Shown one piece after another: positions 44,657 through 53,988 of a stretch of 64,000 nucleotides of DNA. Both the position numbers and the translations under genes were made by a program. The notes beneath the pieces were generated by a model, which was not told the origin of the DNA, did not search any database, and was given only the letters and a program-made list of their open reading frames with translations. The stretch is from an uncultured Enterorhabdus sp. (GTDB lineage: Bacteria > Actinomycetota > Coriobacteriia > Coriobacteriales > Eggerthellaceae): the NCBI GenBank assembly GCA_947649205.1, contig CANSQM010000012.1:1-64000 (forward strand). The letters run 5' to 3'. The number at the start of each line of letters is the position of its first letter. Position 1 is the stretch's first letter.

Positions 44657-45004
44657 ATGAAGAGATTCAAAAAGATCGCTGCGTGTTGCGTGGCCTCGCT
44701 AATGCTTACTTGCGCTGTCGGGGTATCACCGGCTCTGGCGGACACCGCAAGCAAAGGTAATGTTCCGATCAATCGAACTTACAATGTATCTATCTTGGGC
44801 GGCACATGGCATAACCAAGGAACATCGGCCAATGCATATTCCAATTTCTATCACAAAACCAAGCGCCACACTTCAACAGTGAGCAGCTCCAAATCGACGA
44901 CCGCAAAAACGGCGTCTGCAAATGCTGGCAGCTGGTCCTACGCCACTCTGGCTGGCCCCTTTGGCCCTTCGACTCTGTTTGCCTTTAAGTGCACGACGTC
45001 GTAG
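44657..45004 (+). CDS. Lactococcin 972-family bacteriocin precursor
   Basis: 115 aa. A Sec signal peptide (residues 1-28, cleavage after VSPALA) and a mature region with the family layout: GGTWHNQGTSANAYSNFYH, K-x-H-T-STV, then AGSWSYATLAG. Lactococcin 972 blocks septum formation by binding lipid II. ATG 44657 has GGAGGA; an upstream in-frame ATG would disrupt the signal peptide. It is followed by a DUF1430-type protein and an ABC ATPase, the standard immunity/export set. Confidence 0.88.
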   Translation: MKRFKKIAACCVASLMLTCAVGVSPALADTASKGNVPINRTYNVSILGGTWHNQGTSANAYSNFYHKTKRHTSTVSSSKSTTAKTASANAGSWSYATLAGPFGPSTLFAFKCTTS

Positions 45005-45049
45005 TGGAAGCGGAACGGAAATGCACTCTGGTGACAAAAGGACACGCCT

Positions 45050-47299
45050 ATGATTAGGCGTGTCCTTTCCTTCATGCTAGTGTTAGTGGGTGCACTGGTA
45101 CTAGTGAATACCGTCAATACCGCCGACCTCGCCGAACGCATTCAACGCAATGATGCTTTGAGCGGCTACACGCCGGTTCACGTCTGTAATGCAGAAGAAT
45201 CTGTCGACCCCTCTTTATTTTGGAAATCATTGAAAAGATCTGCCGACGAAGCTGGAATTAACCTTTTTCGCAAGGTCAGTGGATGGACTCCGGCAGATCA
45301 GCCTTTTTCCTCCTACTATGCATATTTCTCACAAGACAATACGAGCTTTTTTGAATCATTCTCAATAGTTGGAATGAATCCACGTAATGTCAGCTTGACA
45401 AGCAGCGACTGGTCTTTCGGAACGAGCAACGCCGAACCGTTGCACCATAGCAGCGGCACAATAAGCGACATCGCGGCAAACGACCAGTGTCTCATTGTTC
45501 CTTTAGAGAAGGCGTTTGATTCGTATCCGATAATCGGCATATACTATGTTGAAGCACCAGTAGAAAATAGGGCTGAAGAATTCGTTTCGCTCGCAAATAA
45601 ATACTTGCAGCAAGCCGATATATCGGCAACCCTGGCGTTTAGCTCAACTAATCAAGAAGCAACGGACTTGAGTTATGATGCGGGAGAAGTTGATGAGGGC
45701 CTCACTAACTTCGCTGTACTTTTATCTGTGCTCATTGTGGTTGCCATTATCGGCTACTACCAGCTAAGCGAGGCAAAGCGTTTTTCGATCCTAGCTCTTT
45801 ACGGAAATGGCATTGTTTCGACTTGGTTCCAGGCATGCGGAAAATACCTATTCAAGGTAATCGGAATCTCGCTTGTGCTTTATGCTCTACTGGTAGCTTT
45901 TATTCCGGGCAGCTCGGCCGGATTAATTGTTCAAGTTGGCGCCAATCTAGCATACGCTTTTGGCATCATTCTCGTATCGTCTTGCGTAATTGCGCTTATA
46001 GTGCGTCCTCGAAATAACGCTCTTGCCCTAAAAGGAAGAAGTAGCGCCAAGAAACTTGCAATGGTATGTCTGGGAGCAAAAGCGGTGTTGTGTATAACAT
46101 TGGCTGGCATGTGTGCATCCACTCTTGGCATGCAAGAAGCCCTCCAAGAAGAGGCTGCACGATACAAAAGTTGGTCTCAAGCCTCTCAGTACGGGATTTT
46201 TTCTCCACTAAGCTTAGGCTATGATGGCAATGAGCTGGAAACCAAGGTTATTCCAAGTATCGTATTCGATTTCTACCCGACTGCGACGAAAAAAGGGGCT
46301 CTCTATATTGATTCGTCGCAGTACCTTCCAATCGCATTAGCGAATAGCAGCCAAGAGTACCGTTCAATTACAGTAAACCCAAATTACCTCAAGGCATTCC
46401 CTATTGTTGATTGCCAGGGGAACATCGTAAACATTCAAGAAGTTGAGCAAAACTGGATTCTTTTGGTTCCCGAAGCCTATCGCGCCGAGGAGCAATCCAT
46501 TCGAGAAAAGTGGGACCTCATGCGCAATCCAGATGAAGAGGGATTGACGCTTTGGGACAAAGACGTCGTGTGGTGCGGGCGAACCGTAGAATCGGTGCCT
46601 AGTGATCAAGCCATTGAAATAATCTGGGTGAAAAATAATCAGCAGATATTCGGCTTTAATCCCGAGATTGGTAAAGAGAACGACGGGAATATCAGCGACC
46701 CGATCATTGAAGTGCTCACGCTTTCAAATAGCTGCGGCATGGAACGATGGAACGCTATAACGGGAGGAATGGAGTCCGCATTAAAGATTCCTCTCGCTGA
46801 AGGCGATCCTGTAAGATCCTACGAAGAGTATCGCCCTCTTCTCTCAGAGTATGGGCTAGATGATAATTTAAAACAACTAGTCACACATGAGGGCGCAGTC
46901 TTTGAGGCGTTGCAAGGATTTCGTGATGCTCGAAATGGCCTAATCCTACAAATGTCATTAGTCTTGGTCGCCTTCATTATCATTAGCGTTCAGTGCTCAA
47001 CGCTCTTATTCGAGATGAACCTTCGCCTTGCTGCTGTAAAAAAGGTTTTTGGTTACGGATTCTTTTCTCGCGAGGCGAGACCTATCATTGTTTGGGGATC
47101 ACTATGGATTGCAACAGTCACGGGAATGGGCCTACTCCAATGGACCACGAGTTGGCCGACTGACGTCATGCAAATTGGCGCCACGAATCTCTTCAACGCA
47201 GTTGCTTGTCTCTTGATCATTGATACATGCGTCACATTCATGGCGCTTTACTTGAGTGACAGACGGCGATCAATTGATGTTTTGAAGGGGAATCACTGA
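45050..47299 (+). CDS. Bacteriocin-associated integral membrane protein (DUF1430 type, putative immunity/permease)
   Basis: 749 aa. An N-terminal transmembrane helix (about 5-23), an extracellular domain, three or four helices (about 220-360), a second large extracellular domain and three C-terminal helices (about 640-735) give an FtsX/MacB-like permease topology. In lactococcin 972 loci this protein with the following ATPase confers immunity and possibly export. ATG 45050, 45 bp after the bacteriocin gene. Confidence 0.85.
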   Translation: MIRRVLSFMLVLVGALVLVNTVNTADLAERIQRNDALSGYTPVHVCNAEESVDPSLFWKSLKRSADEAGINLFRKVSGWTPADQPFSSYYAYFSQDNTSFFESFSIVGMNPRNVSLTSSDWSFGTSNAEPLHHSSGTISDIAANDQCLIVPLEKAFDSYPIIGIYYVEAPVENRAEEFVSLANKYLQQADISATLAFSSTNQEATDLSYDAGEVDEGLTNFAVLLSVLIVVAIIGYYQLSEAKRFSILALYGNGIVSTWFQACGKYLFKVIGISLVLYALLVAFIPGSSAGLIVQVGANLAYAFGIILVSSCVIALIVRPRNNALALKGRSSAKKLAMVCLGAKAVLCITLAGMCASTLGMQEALQEEAARYKSWSQASQYGIFSPLSLGYDGNELETKVIPSIVFDFYPTATKKGALYIDSSQYLPIALANSSQEYRSITVNPNYLKAFPIVDCQGNIVNIQEVEQNWILLVPEAYRAEEQSIREKWDLMRNPDEEGLTLWDKDVVWCGRTVESVPSDQAIEIIWVKNNQQIFGFNPEIGKENDGNISDPIIEVLTLSNSCGMERWNAITGGMESALKIPLAEGDPVRSYEEYRPLLSEYGLDDNLKQLVTHEGAVFEALQGFRDARNGLILQMSLVLVAFIIISVQCSTLLFEMNLRLAAVKKVFGYGFFSREARPIIVWGSLWIATVTGMGLLQWTTSWPTDVMQIGATNLFNAVACLLIIDTCVTFMALYLSDRRRSIDVLKGNH

Positions 47300-47332
47300 A
47301 ATAAGCTGGCCGCGAGTTGGAAAGATGCCCGT

Positions 47333-47971
47333 ATGATAGTAGAAATTAACAAGCTTTGCAAAAGCTATGCTGACCGTATTGTTCTTAGCAACCTAAGCAT
47401 GAGCATAGGGCGAGAAGAACTCGTCGCCATTGTTGGCCCAAGTGGTTCAGGTAAGTCCACCCTGCTCAATATTATTGGACTGCTCGATAGTCCAGACAAC
47501 AATGGATTGAAGCTTTTTGGACAGACCGCCCCAAAGCCCAACTCTTCGAAAGCAAGACAGCTGCTGCGCACCAGAATTGCTTATATGTTTCAAGAGCCCG
47601 CGCTTGTAGACACTGAGACGGTGGAGGCAAATCTAAAATTAGCTCAGCGTTACTCGGATGTACCACGAAAAAAGCGCCAAGAGCAGAGGGAGGCCATTTT
47701 GGACGACATGGGCCTCGCTCATACCCTAAAGCAAAAAGTGTTTCGTCTTTCCGGGGGAGAGCAGCAGCGATTGGCGCTTGGGTGCATACGTATGCACCCA
47801 AGCGATCTCATCTTAGCGGACGAGCCCACGGGTTCTTTAGATGCAGCAAACAGGGATATTATCTTGAATTACATCGAAAACCTCGTTGCAGAAGGGAAGA
47901 CCGCCGTGGTTGTTACGCACGATCCAGTCGTAGCTAACCGCGCCACAAGAGTGATTGAACTAATCTCTTAG
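47333..47971 (+). CDS. ABC transporter ATPase of the lactococcin 972 locus
   Basis: 212 aa. Walker A GPSGSGKST, Q-loop YMFQEPALVDTET, signature LSGGEQQRLALG, Walker B LILADEPTGSLD and H-loop VVVTHD are all present. It is a MacB/LolD-type ATPase that pairs with the preceding membrane protein. Confidence 0.93.
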   Translation: MIVEINKLCKSYADRIVLSNLSMSIGREELVAIVGPSGSGKSTLLNIIGLLDSPDNNGLKLFGQTAPKPNSSKARQLLRTRIAYMFQEPALVDTETVEANLKLAQRYSDVPRKKRQEQREAILDDMGLAHTLKQKVFRLSGGEQQRLALGCIRMHPSDLILADEPTGSLDAANRDIILNYIENLVAEGKTAVVVTHDPVVANRATRVIELIS

Positions 47972-48116
47972 CTAGTCGACAGATGCGCCATCGGCTATTG
48001 GCCGGATGCACTTCTGCAGAAAGTGGCTGGCTCCAATGGGGCAAGTTTGGCCACCAAGCTAGTCATCCCATTCGGCTTAATCCGACAGGCACCCAACCCC
48101 CCGTGCATTATCCGTT

Positions 48117-48407
48117 ATGACGAACTATTTATTTGGCCGGACGGCGGAGAGGCCTTCGGCAGTAATTAATCTCGAAAGGACCAGGCAGGGGATGAGCGTG
48201 GCCGAACTTGCTCGTCGATGCGAGATAGACCGCAAAAGGCTCTGGTACGTTCTTGGCGGTCAGCGAGAAATGCGCGTTGATGAGTTCCTGAAGCTCTGTA
48301 TCGCCTTGAAGCTTGACCCACGCAGCTTTGTCACCAGAAAAATGGTCAAAGAAGTGGCCGAGGCGACAGGGCGCAGCCTCAGCCGCTGCGATGACCAGGG
48401 CATATGA
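48117..48407 (+). CDS. Small XRE-type regulator of the element
   Basis: 96 aa. HTH MSVAELARRCEIDRKRLWYVLGGQ, then MRVDEFLKLCIALKLDPRSF. It belongs to the same family as 26406-26618 and 62345-62722, so three related regulators are spread along the element. It is convergent with the surface-protein gene across a strong hairpin. Confidence 0.82.
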   Translation: MTNYLFGRTAERPSAVINLERTRQGMSVAELARRCEIDRKRLWYVLGGQREMRVDEFLKLCIALKLDPRSFVTRKMVKEVAEATGRSLSRCDDQGI

Positions 48408-48410
48408 AGT

Positions 48411-48436
48411 GAAGAGCGCCCTATGGGGCGCTCTTC
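48411..48436. terminator. Hairpin between convergent genes
   Basis: GAAGAGCGCCC-TATG-GGGCGCTCTTC, 11 perfect base pairs, between the XRE gene and the end of the surface-protein gene. Probably a bidirectional terminator. Confidence 0.75.
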
Positions 48437-48468
48437 TGTGATTCCCTGTCCATTTCCGTCAGTGCAGA

Positions 48469-51400
48469 CTATTCCTCCTGCGGCTTTTCCTCTTCTTCCG
48501 AATCCCCCTCTCCCGTCTCTTCGCTTTCTGAGGAGTCCTTGCGCTTGCCGCGGCGCTCGCGCAGGGCGGTAAGAGCGGCGATGAGGGCCGCTGTGACTAC
48601 AAGGCAAATGAGCGGCACGACGTTGTTGGTGTCGCCCGTCTGGGCGAGCACGGCCTTGGGCGTGCCCGGGGCAGGGGGCGCAACAAGGTCGACGCTCTGC
48701 CCCTCGTCCTCGATGTCCTCATGGGTCGCCACGACCTCGCCTTCGAGCGCCAGGCTCTCGAAGGCCACCGTGCGGTGCCCGGCGAGCTGGCTTCCGTCGA
48801 AGGAGAACTCCACCTTGACCGAGCCGTTCGGCTCTTCCGGCGTGAACGCCACGACGGAGGTGAGCGGAAGACCGTTAGTCTCCACGGCCTTGGCGGTCGT
48901 CTTGTCGATGAGCGTGCCGGTGAGCACGTACTCGCGGCCGGGCTCCAGGTTCTCGTAGCGCACCTCGTCGACGATGGTCACGGAGTCGTCCGCTGTAGCC
49001 TCGTGATCGCCGTCGTCGGCGTCGGTCGCGGTCGTGGCTATCTCGGGCACGGGCCCGGTCATGCGCACTGTCTGGTTCGCGTTGTCGAGCTCTGCGTGCT
49101 CGTACACCGCCTCGCCGTCGCGGTACAGCGTCTCGAAGATCACAATGTCCGTTCCTTCGAGGCCCGTTCCGTCGAACTCGAAGCTAACGGTTGTGAAGCC
49201 GCTTCCCGCCTCGGGCGAGAACTCGGCCGAGGCCTCCACGGGACTGCCGCCCACGAGCAGGGGCTCGCCCGATGCCTTGTCCATGAGGATGCCCTTCACG
49301 GCGTAGGCGCCTCCCGGGACAAGGCCCGAGTAGAACACCTGGTCCTCGATGCGCACGCTGGCGTCGGCCGAGGCCTCGTGGTCGCCGTCCGTCGCATCGG
49401 AGGCCACCGTGCCGATCTCGGCCGCGGGCTCGACCTTCACCGTCTGGCCCTCGTCGTAGATGTCCGCGTGCGCCGCAATCTCGCGCCCCTCGTGCTCAAG
49501 GCTCTCGAAGGCCACGATCTCCTTGCCCTGAAGCGCAGAGGCGTCGAAGGAAAACTCGACCTTGACGGTGCCGAAAGGCGCGATGGGCGAGAAGTCCTTC
49601 TCGGACGCGATCTCGTTGCCGTCCACTAGCAACGGCTGGCTCGTCGCCTTGTCCATGAGCATGCCCTTGACCTTATAGGACTTTCCGGGCACGAGGTTGG
49701 CGTAGGCCACCTCGTCCACGACCGTGACCTTACCTTCGGGCGCGAGCGTGTGGTCGCCGTCGGACTTGTCGGTCGCCTCGGTGGATAGCTTGGGAATGGG
49801 CTGGTCGTCCACGGTTCCCAGGTCGATGTCGAGGCCGGTGGCCGTGGTGTCGCGGCTCACGTTGAAGGTGTCCGACCAGAGTGCGTAGCCCTCGTTGGCC
49901 TCGCAGCGCAGCTCCTCGATGTGGTACTCGCCGAAGGGAAGCGCGCCCAGCATGTCATCGGGTTCGGCCACCGATCCGTGCTCGCCCTGCCCGAACCAGA
50001 TGCCGGAGCCCTCATCCACGTCTGCCGTGTCGATGTGGTCCTCGTTGAGCAGCACGTCGTTTGCGTTCACCGTGCCCTGGCGGCTGCGCCAGTCCGAGGA
50101 GGTTGAGAGCATCCCGTTGCGGTCGGTCACGGCCACGTGGGCCTCTCCGGTGGTCTCGTTGGTGATGAGGAAGGGGACATGGGCGAGCTTGCCGCCCAGG
50201 ATCGCGCCCTTCTTCTGCAGGTGCATGTCGTGGCGCACCACCTGGTCATGCCAGAGCAGGGCCGCACCATCGCGGTCGGCCGCGACCACCTTGCCATCCT
50301 CGCGCACCTCGAAGGTGCGGGGAGCGCCGTCGGTGAGCAGGTAGCTGTCGTTGGTGGCCGTCTCGGCGATGGTATAGGTTCCGTAGGGCAGCGCGTCGGA
50401 TGCGGTCTGGGCTGTGTAGGCCTCCTTCTCGGGGTTCCAGGCCGTCTCGACGACGGCCACGACCGAGCCTTTGGGACGGTAGGTATCCCCGACCATGACC
50501 CCGTGCTCGGAAGCGTTCATCACCGTGAACTCGATACCCTCAAGGGAGGCGCCGAGATAGCCCTCGTCGCTTAGCGCGGAGTGGTCGGCCCCGCCCAGGG
50601 CCTCGCTCGCCCCGAGCTCAAGGTCGTCCTTCTGCACCTGCACGCCGCCGCGCACCACCTCGTTCAGCATCCCGTCGGCCTCCACGAGCTGGTCGAACTG
50701 GCCGTCCTCTCGGATCTCCACCACGTGGCTCACGATGCCCTCGCCGGTGTAGCCGACGGGCGCTTTCGTCTCCACGATCTCGTAGGTGCCGAAGGGAAGG
50801 GCGCGGACGCCGGTCGTGGCCGTCCAGGCGTCGAGCGATTTGTTGTACTCGGTCGCGATAATCATGACGGCATCGCCGGGGGCGAACTCCTCGGATGCCT
50901 GGAAGCGCCCGTCTCCGTTAGAATCGTGCCAGATGGGGCTGGCGGAGCGGTTGTAAACGGTGAACTCGGCCCCCTCGAAGGTGGCGTCGCCCTGAGCGTA
51001 GTTCCAGAAATCGCCGTCCTCGTGTTCGTAGCGCTCGACGTCGCCCTTGCCGATGAGGATGCCGCCTCGCTGCACCTGCTCGCCGAACACGCCCTGCGGC
51101 TGCACCTCAATGACGGGCACGTCTCCCTGGGCCATTTCGGCCGAGATCTCGATGCGGTGAGCCTGGTGGTCGAGCAGATAACCCTCGGGGGAGTCGACCT
51201 CTCTCACCTCGACCTCGCCGAGAGGCAGTCCCTCGAACACGATGGTGGTACCGGAGGTCTCGCCGATCTGCGTCTCCACAGCACCGCCGCGCTCGTAGCG
51301 CGCCTGATAAGTCGCGCCGTCCAGCGATCCGTCACCTTGCGGGAAGGGACGCGACGTCTCGGCGTCGAACTTCTTCAACACGAGGCGCGCCGTGATGGGG

Positions 51401-52338
51401 GGCTCTTGGGACTTGAAGGCGTACCCGTTTTCCGGGCTCACCTCATGCACGTCCGGGTCGAGGGCGTAGCCGGGGGAGGGCTCGACCTCCTTAGCCCAGA
51501 ACGTGTCGCGGGTCGCGCCCAGGCTCCCCGACTCGCCCGCGCCGCTCGCATCGGTGGTAATGGTCGTCAGCCGGTTGCGATCCGCCTTGGCATCGGCGCG
51601 GCTGGCATAGACCCCGTATACCGCTCCGGCGAGGGAGTAGTCGGGGTCGTACTCCGCCCATGTTTGAGAGGGTGCCTTCGACACGGCCACTATGGTGTGG
51701 TAGGTGAACGAAGCGATGACCTGTGTCGATGAGCCGGTATAGAGAAGAAAGGGTTCGAATGTCGAGGGAACTTCTCCCTTGCGCGCGGCAATCAGCCGAC
51801 CCGTGGCTTCGTCGTTGGACAAGCCCCCCTCCTCGTCGAACCCGATCACGCTCCAGCGCGCCCAGCGGCGGAACTCCTCCGAGCACCCGAACAGAGCGTA
51901 GTCTCCGTCGCCCTCGTAGGTATCGGACATGAGGATATGGGCGAGGGCCATGTAACGCGAGGGAGTCATGGCTGTCCCGTCCTGCCATTTGGAGGGCCAC
52001 AGCGACCTGTCAAACCCGGGCGAGCCGTAGGCGAACCACATGTCCGCCGCCATCTCGGCATCGCGGCCGCTGGGGGTCGAGAGCGGCTGCTTGTCGTAGG
52101 TGCCGGCATCGGGGGCAGCTTTGGAGGGGTTCGCGCACCAAGCCGGCTGGCCGTCGGCCTCGAACCACGTGGTGCAGTACGAGTCGTAGTCGATCTTGGA
52201 GCCCACCGTCAGCTCGACGCCCTGCGCGGCCCGCGCCTGCGCCGGGGCGAGGGCGGGCAGCAGCGCCCCGAGGGCGAGGGCGGCGGCCAGCAGGACGCGG
52301 ATCGCCCGTCCGCCGCCGGCCGCCTCGGCCGCCCTCAT
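48469..52338 (-). CDS. Large cell-wall-anchored surface protein with thioester-like, SpaA/CnaB and three VaFE (T-Q ester) domains
   Basis: 1289 aa. A signal peptide (1-about 38) precedes a TQXA/thioester-like domain (AWCANPSKAAPDAGTYDK, MALAHILMSDTYEGD; about 40-215). SpaA/CnaB-type domains follow (about 235-900). Three tandem VaFE/T-Q ester repeats (about 905-1225) each start TD-x-x-DGDHxAxxxxxVTI and contain VxFESL or IFETL. LAQTGD replaces LPxTG, then come a membrane helix, RERRGKRK and an unusual 20-residue acidic tail. It is a probable adhesin or mating-contact protein made with the transfer operon (ATGA overlap with the upstream gene). Confidence 0.85.
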   Translation of the reverse strand: MRAAEAAGGGRAIRVLLAAALALGALLPALAPAQARAAQGVELTVGSKIDYDSYCTTWFEADGQPAWCANPSKAAPDAGTYDKQPLSTPSGRDAEMAADMWFAYGSPGFDRSLWPSKWQDGTAMTPSRYMALAHILMSDTYEGDGDYALFGCSEEFRRWARWSVIGFDEEGGLSNDEATGRLIAARKGEVPSTFEPFLLYTGSSTQVIASFTYHTIVAVSKAPSQTWAEYDPDYSLAGAVYGVYASRADAKADRNRLTTITTDASGAGESGSLGATRDTFWAKEVEPSPGYALDPDVHEVSPENGYAFKSQEPPITARLVLKKFDAETSRPFPQGDGSLDGATYQARYERGGAVETQIGETSGTTIVFEGLPLGEVEVREVDSPEGYLLDHQAHRIEISAEMAQGDVPVIEVQPQGVFGEQVQRGGILIGKGDVERYEHEDGDFWNYAQGDATFEGAEFTVYNRSASPIWHDSNGDGRFQASEEFAPGDAVMIIATEYNKSLDAWTATTGVRALPFGTYEIVETKAPVGYTGEGIVSHVVEIREDGQFDQLVEADGMLNEVVRGGVQVQKDDLELGASEALGGADHSALSDEGYLGASLEGIEFTVMNASEHGVMVGDTYRPKGSVVAVVETAWNPEKEAYTAQTASDALPYGTYTIAETATNDSYLLTDGAPRTFEVREDGKVVAADRDGAALLWHDQVVRHDMHLQKKGAILGGKLAHVPFLITNETTGEAHVAVTDRNGMLSTSSDWRSRQGTVNANDVLLNEDHIDTADVDEGSGIWFGQGEHGSVAEPDDMLGALPFGEYHIEELRCEANEGYALWSDTFNVSRDTTATGLDIDLGTVDDQPIPKLSTEATDKSDGDHTLAPEGKVTVVDEVAYANLVPGKSYKVKGMLMDKATSQPLLVDGNEIASEKDFSPIAPFGTVKVEFSFDASALQGKEIVAFESLEHEGREIAAHADIYDEGQTVKVEPAAEIGTVASDATDGDHEASADASVRIEDQVFYSGLVPGGAYAVKGILMDKASGEPLLVGGSPVEASAEFSPEAGSGFTTVSFEFDGTGLEGTDIVIFETLYRDGEAVYEHAELDNANQTVRMTGPVPEIATTATDADDGDHEATADDSVTIVDEVRYENLEPGREYVLTGTLIDKTTAKAVETNGLPLTSVVAFTPEEPNGSVKVEFSFDGSQLAGHRTVAFESLALEGEVVATHEDIEDEGQSVDLVAPPAPGTPKAVLAQTGDTNNVVPLICLVVTAALIAALTALRERRGKRKDSSESEETGEGDSEEEEKPQEE

Positions 52339-52841
52339 CGGCCCTCACGATCCAAAGGGCGGCTCGCGCCGTCCTTCTCCATCGAGTCCGATGCCTCCTT
52401 GGCGGCGTCGGCGCGCTCGGCCAGCCCGCGCTCGTCCTTGGCGTGCTCCTCCGCGTAGCGCTTGCGCGCCTCGGACAGCGCCGTCTTGATCTGGTCGGGC
52501 ATGACCTTGATGACCTCCTTCTCGCGCTTGCCGTCCTCGCCGACGATGGGATTGCCCTCGATGTCGCGCACGTCGCGGCGCAGCTGCACCTCGCGGTCGG
52601 CCAGAAGCGGGATGTCTCGCCAGTTCTCACCCCGGAACTTCGAGGGGTTCACGTACAGCGGGCTGAACTCGCAGCCGCCCACATCCTTGCCGTCGATGAC
52701 GGTGTCGCCGGGCAGGCGCACGACGTTGAAGGTCTTCTCCTGCCCCGTCTTCTTGTCGGTATACTTGATGCCCTCGTGGACGAACGACTTGTGCAGCGAG
52801 ATGTAGACGTTCTTCTTGGGGGCAGCGGTTTCCTCTGCCAT
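52335..52841 (-). CDS. Transfer-operon protein of unknown function
   Basis: 168 aa from ATG 52841 (MAEETAAPKKNVYISLHK); an in-frame MQRR start 18 nt upstream is possible. The N-terminal half is a compact domain (KTFNVVRLPGDTVIDGKDVGG, FSPLYVNPSKF), and the C-terminal half is a charged helix. Proteins of this kind accompany Tn1549-like transfer genes; role unknown. Confidence 0.7.
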   Translation of the reverse strand: MAEETAAPKKNVYISLHKSFVHEGIKYTDKKTGQEKTFNVVRLPGDTVIDGKDVGGCEFSPLYVNPSKFRGENWRDIPLLADREVQLRRDVRDIEGNPIVGEDGKREKEVIKVMPDQIKTALSEARKRYAEEHAKDERGLAERADAAKEASDSMEKDGASRPLDREGR

Positions 52842-52977
52842 AGCTTGTCTCCTTTGCATCTTGTCCAGGGCCTCCCGCCGCCGTGATGAGGAAAGGGCGG
52901 AGCCCTGCTTTCCTGGGGTTCTCTTCGGTTGCATGCGCGTCGCCTTTAAGGCCCGCGCGCCGATGCGCCCACGGCTG

Positions 52978-53979
52978 TCACCCGCCCATGATGTCGCGCG
53001 CCCAGGAACCGCTCTTCACGAGCGAGAGGATGAGCAGCACGCACATCGCCAGGTACTGCAGGGCGTAGGAGAGGCCGCCCACGATGGAGTCCACCACCGG
53101 CACGCCCGCGCCCGCGGCGTTGAGGCCTCCGAGCACTATCGGGAAGGACACCAGCAGCACCAGGATGATGACGCCCGCCAGACATACCGCGACGAAGTTC
53201 TTGAGGTAGCCGACTCCCATCTGGCGCGTCTCGTCGATGGAGGTGAGGGCGAGCGGGATGGGGCTGAAGGCGGCCATTATGTAGATCTGTATGGCGCGTG
53301 CCCAGCTCACGACGAGCGCCACCACGTAGGCGACGATGACCACGAGCCAGCTCACGAGGGCGACGACCAACATCGCGATCAGCGCCGCCACGTCGTCGTC
53401 GGTGGTGGTGATGGACACGGCGGCAAGGTCCATGGGCATTCCCGTCCCAAAGAGCGCGACCACCCGGTCGATGGCGAGCTTCACCACCTCGTAGACGGCC
53501 GCCATCAGCTCGAAGCTGTGCTGGATGAGGAAGAGGAACACCGCGAAGAACACCAGCATGAAGACGACTTCCTTCACGCCGGGCATCGAGGCATTGCCGT
53601 CCATCCTCTGCGACACCTTGATGAGCTGAACGGTGAACACGAACGAGAGCATCCCGCAGCCGATGGGCAGTATCGCGTGCTCCCAGACGCCCCGCACGAG
53701 GTCGTACATGGTGACGGTGCCCGCGCTCCCGAGCATCTGCCCGAAGTCGGAGGAGAGCACCCCTCCCGCGCCTATGGATTTCAGCATGTCGGCCTGGCTC
53801 GAGAATATCCAGTTGCAGGTGTCCCGCAGGATGCCGCAGAGCCATGCGTTGATGTCGCCCGCAATGTCCGCGAACGCGAGGTCGGGACAGGCAAAGGCAA
53901 GTGCGCACAGGAGCGCCGTCGCGCCGAACGCGAGGGCGAAAGCGCGGGCCGAGAGCGCCTCTTTTGCGAGTGAGGGCAT
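52978..53979 (-). CDS. VirB6/TrbL-like membrane channel protein
   Basis: 333 aa. A signal-like N-terminus (cleaved about residue 37) is followed by about seven hydrophobic segments, with the family region WARAIQIYIMAAFSPIPLALTSIDETRQMG in the second half. It is the inner-membrane component of the type IV secretion channel. ATG 53979, 9 bp after the preceding gene. Confidence 0.87.
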   Translation of the reverse strand: MPSLAKEALSARAFALAFGATALLCALAFACPDLAFADIAGDINAWLCGILRDTCNWIFSSQADMLKSIGAGGVLSSDFGQMLGSAGTVTMYDLVRGVWEHAILPIGCGMLSFVFTVQLIKVSQRMDGNASMPGVKEVVFMLVFFAVFLFLIQHSFELMAAVYEVVKLAIDRVVALFGTGMPMDLAAVSITTTDDDVAALIAMLVVALVSWLVVIVAYVVALVVSWARAIQIYIMAAFSPIPLALTSIDETRQMGVGYLKNFVAVCLAGVIILVLLVSFPIVLGGLNAAGAGVPVVDSIVGGLSYALQYLAMCVLLILSLVKSGSWARDIMGG

Positions 53980-53988
53980 GGGCGCCTC

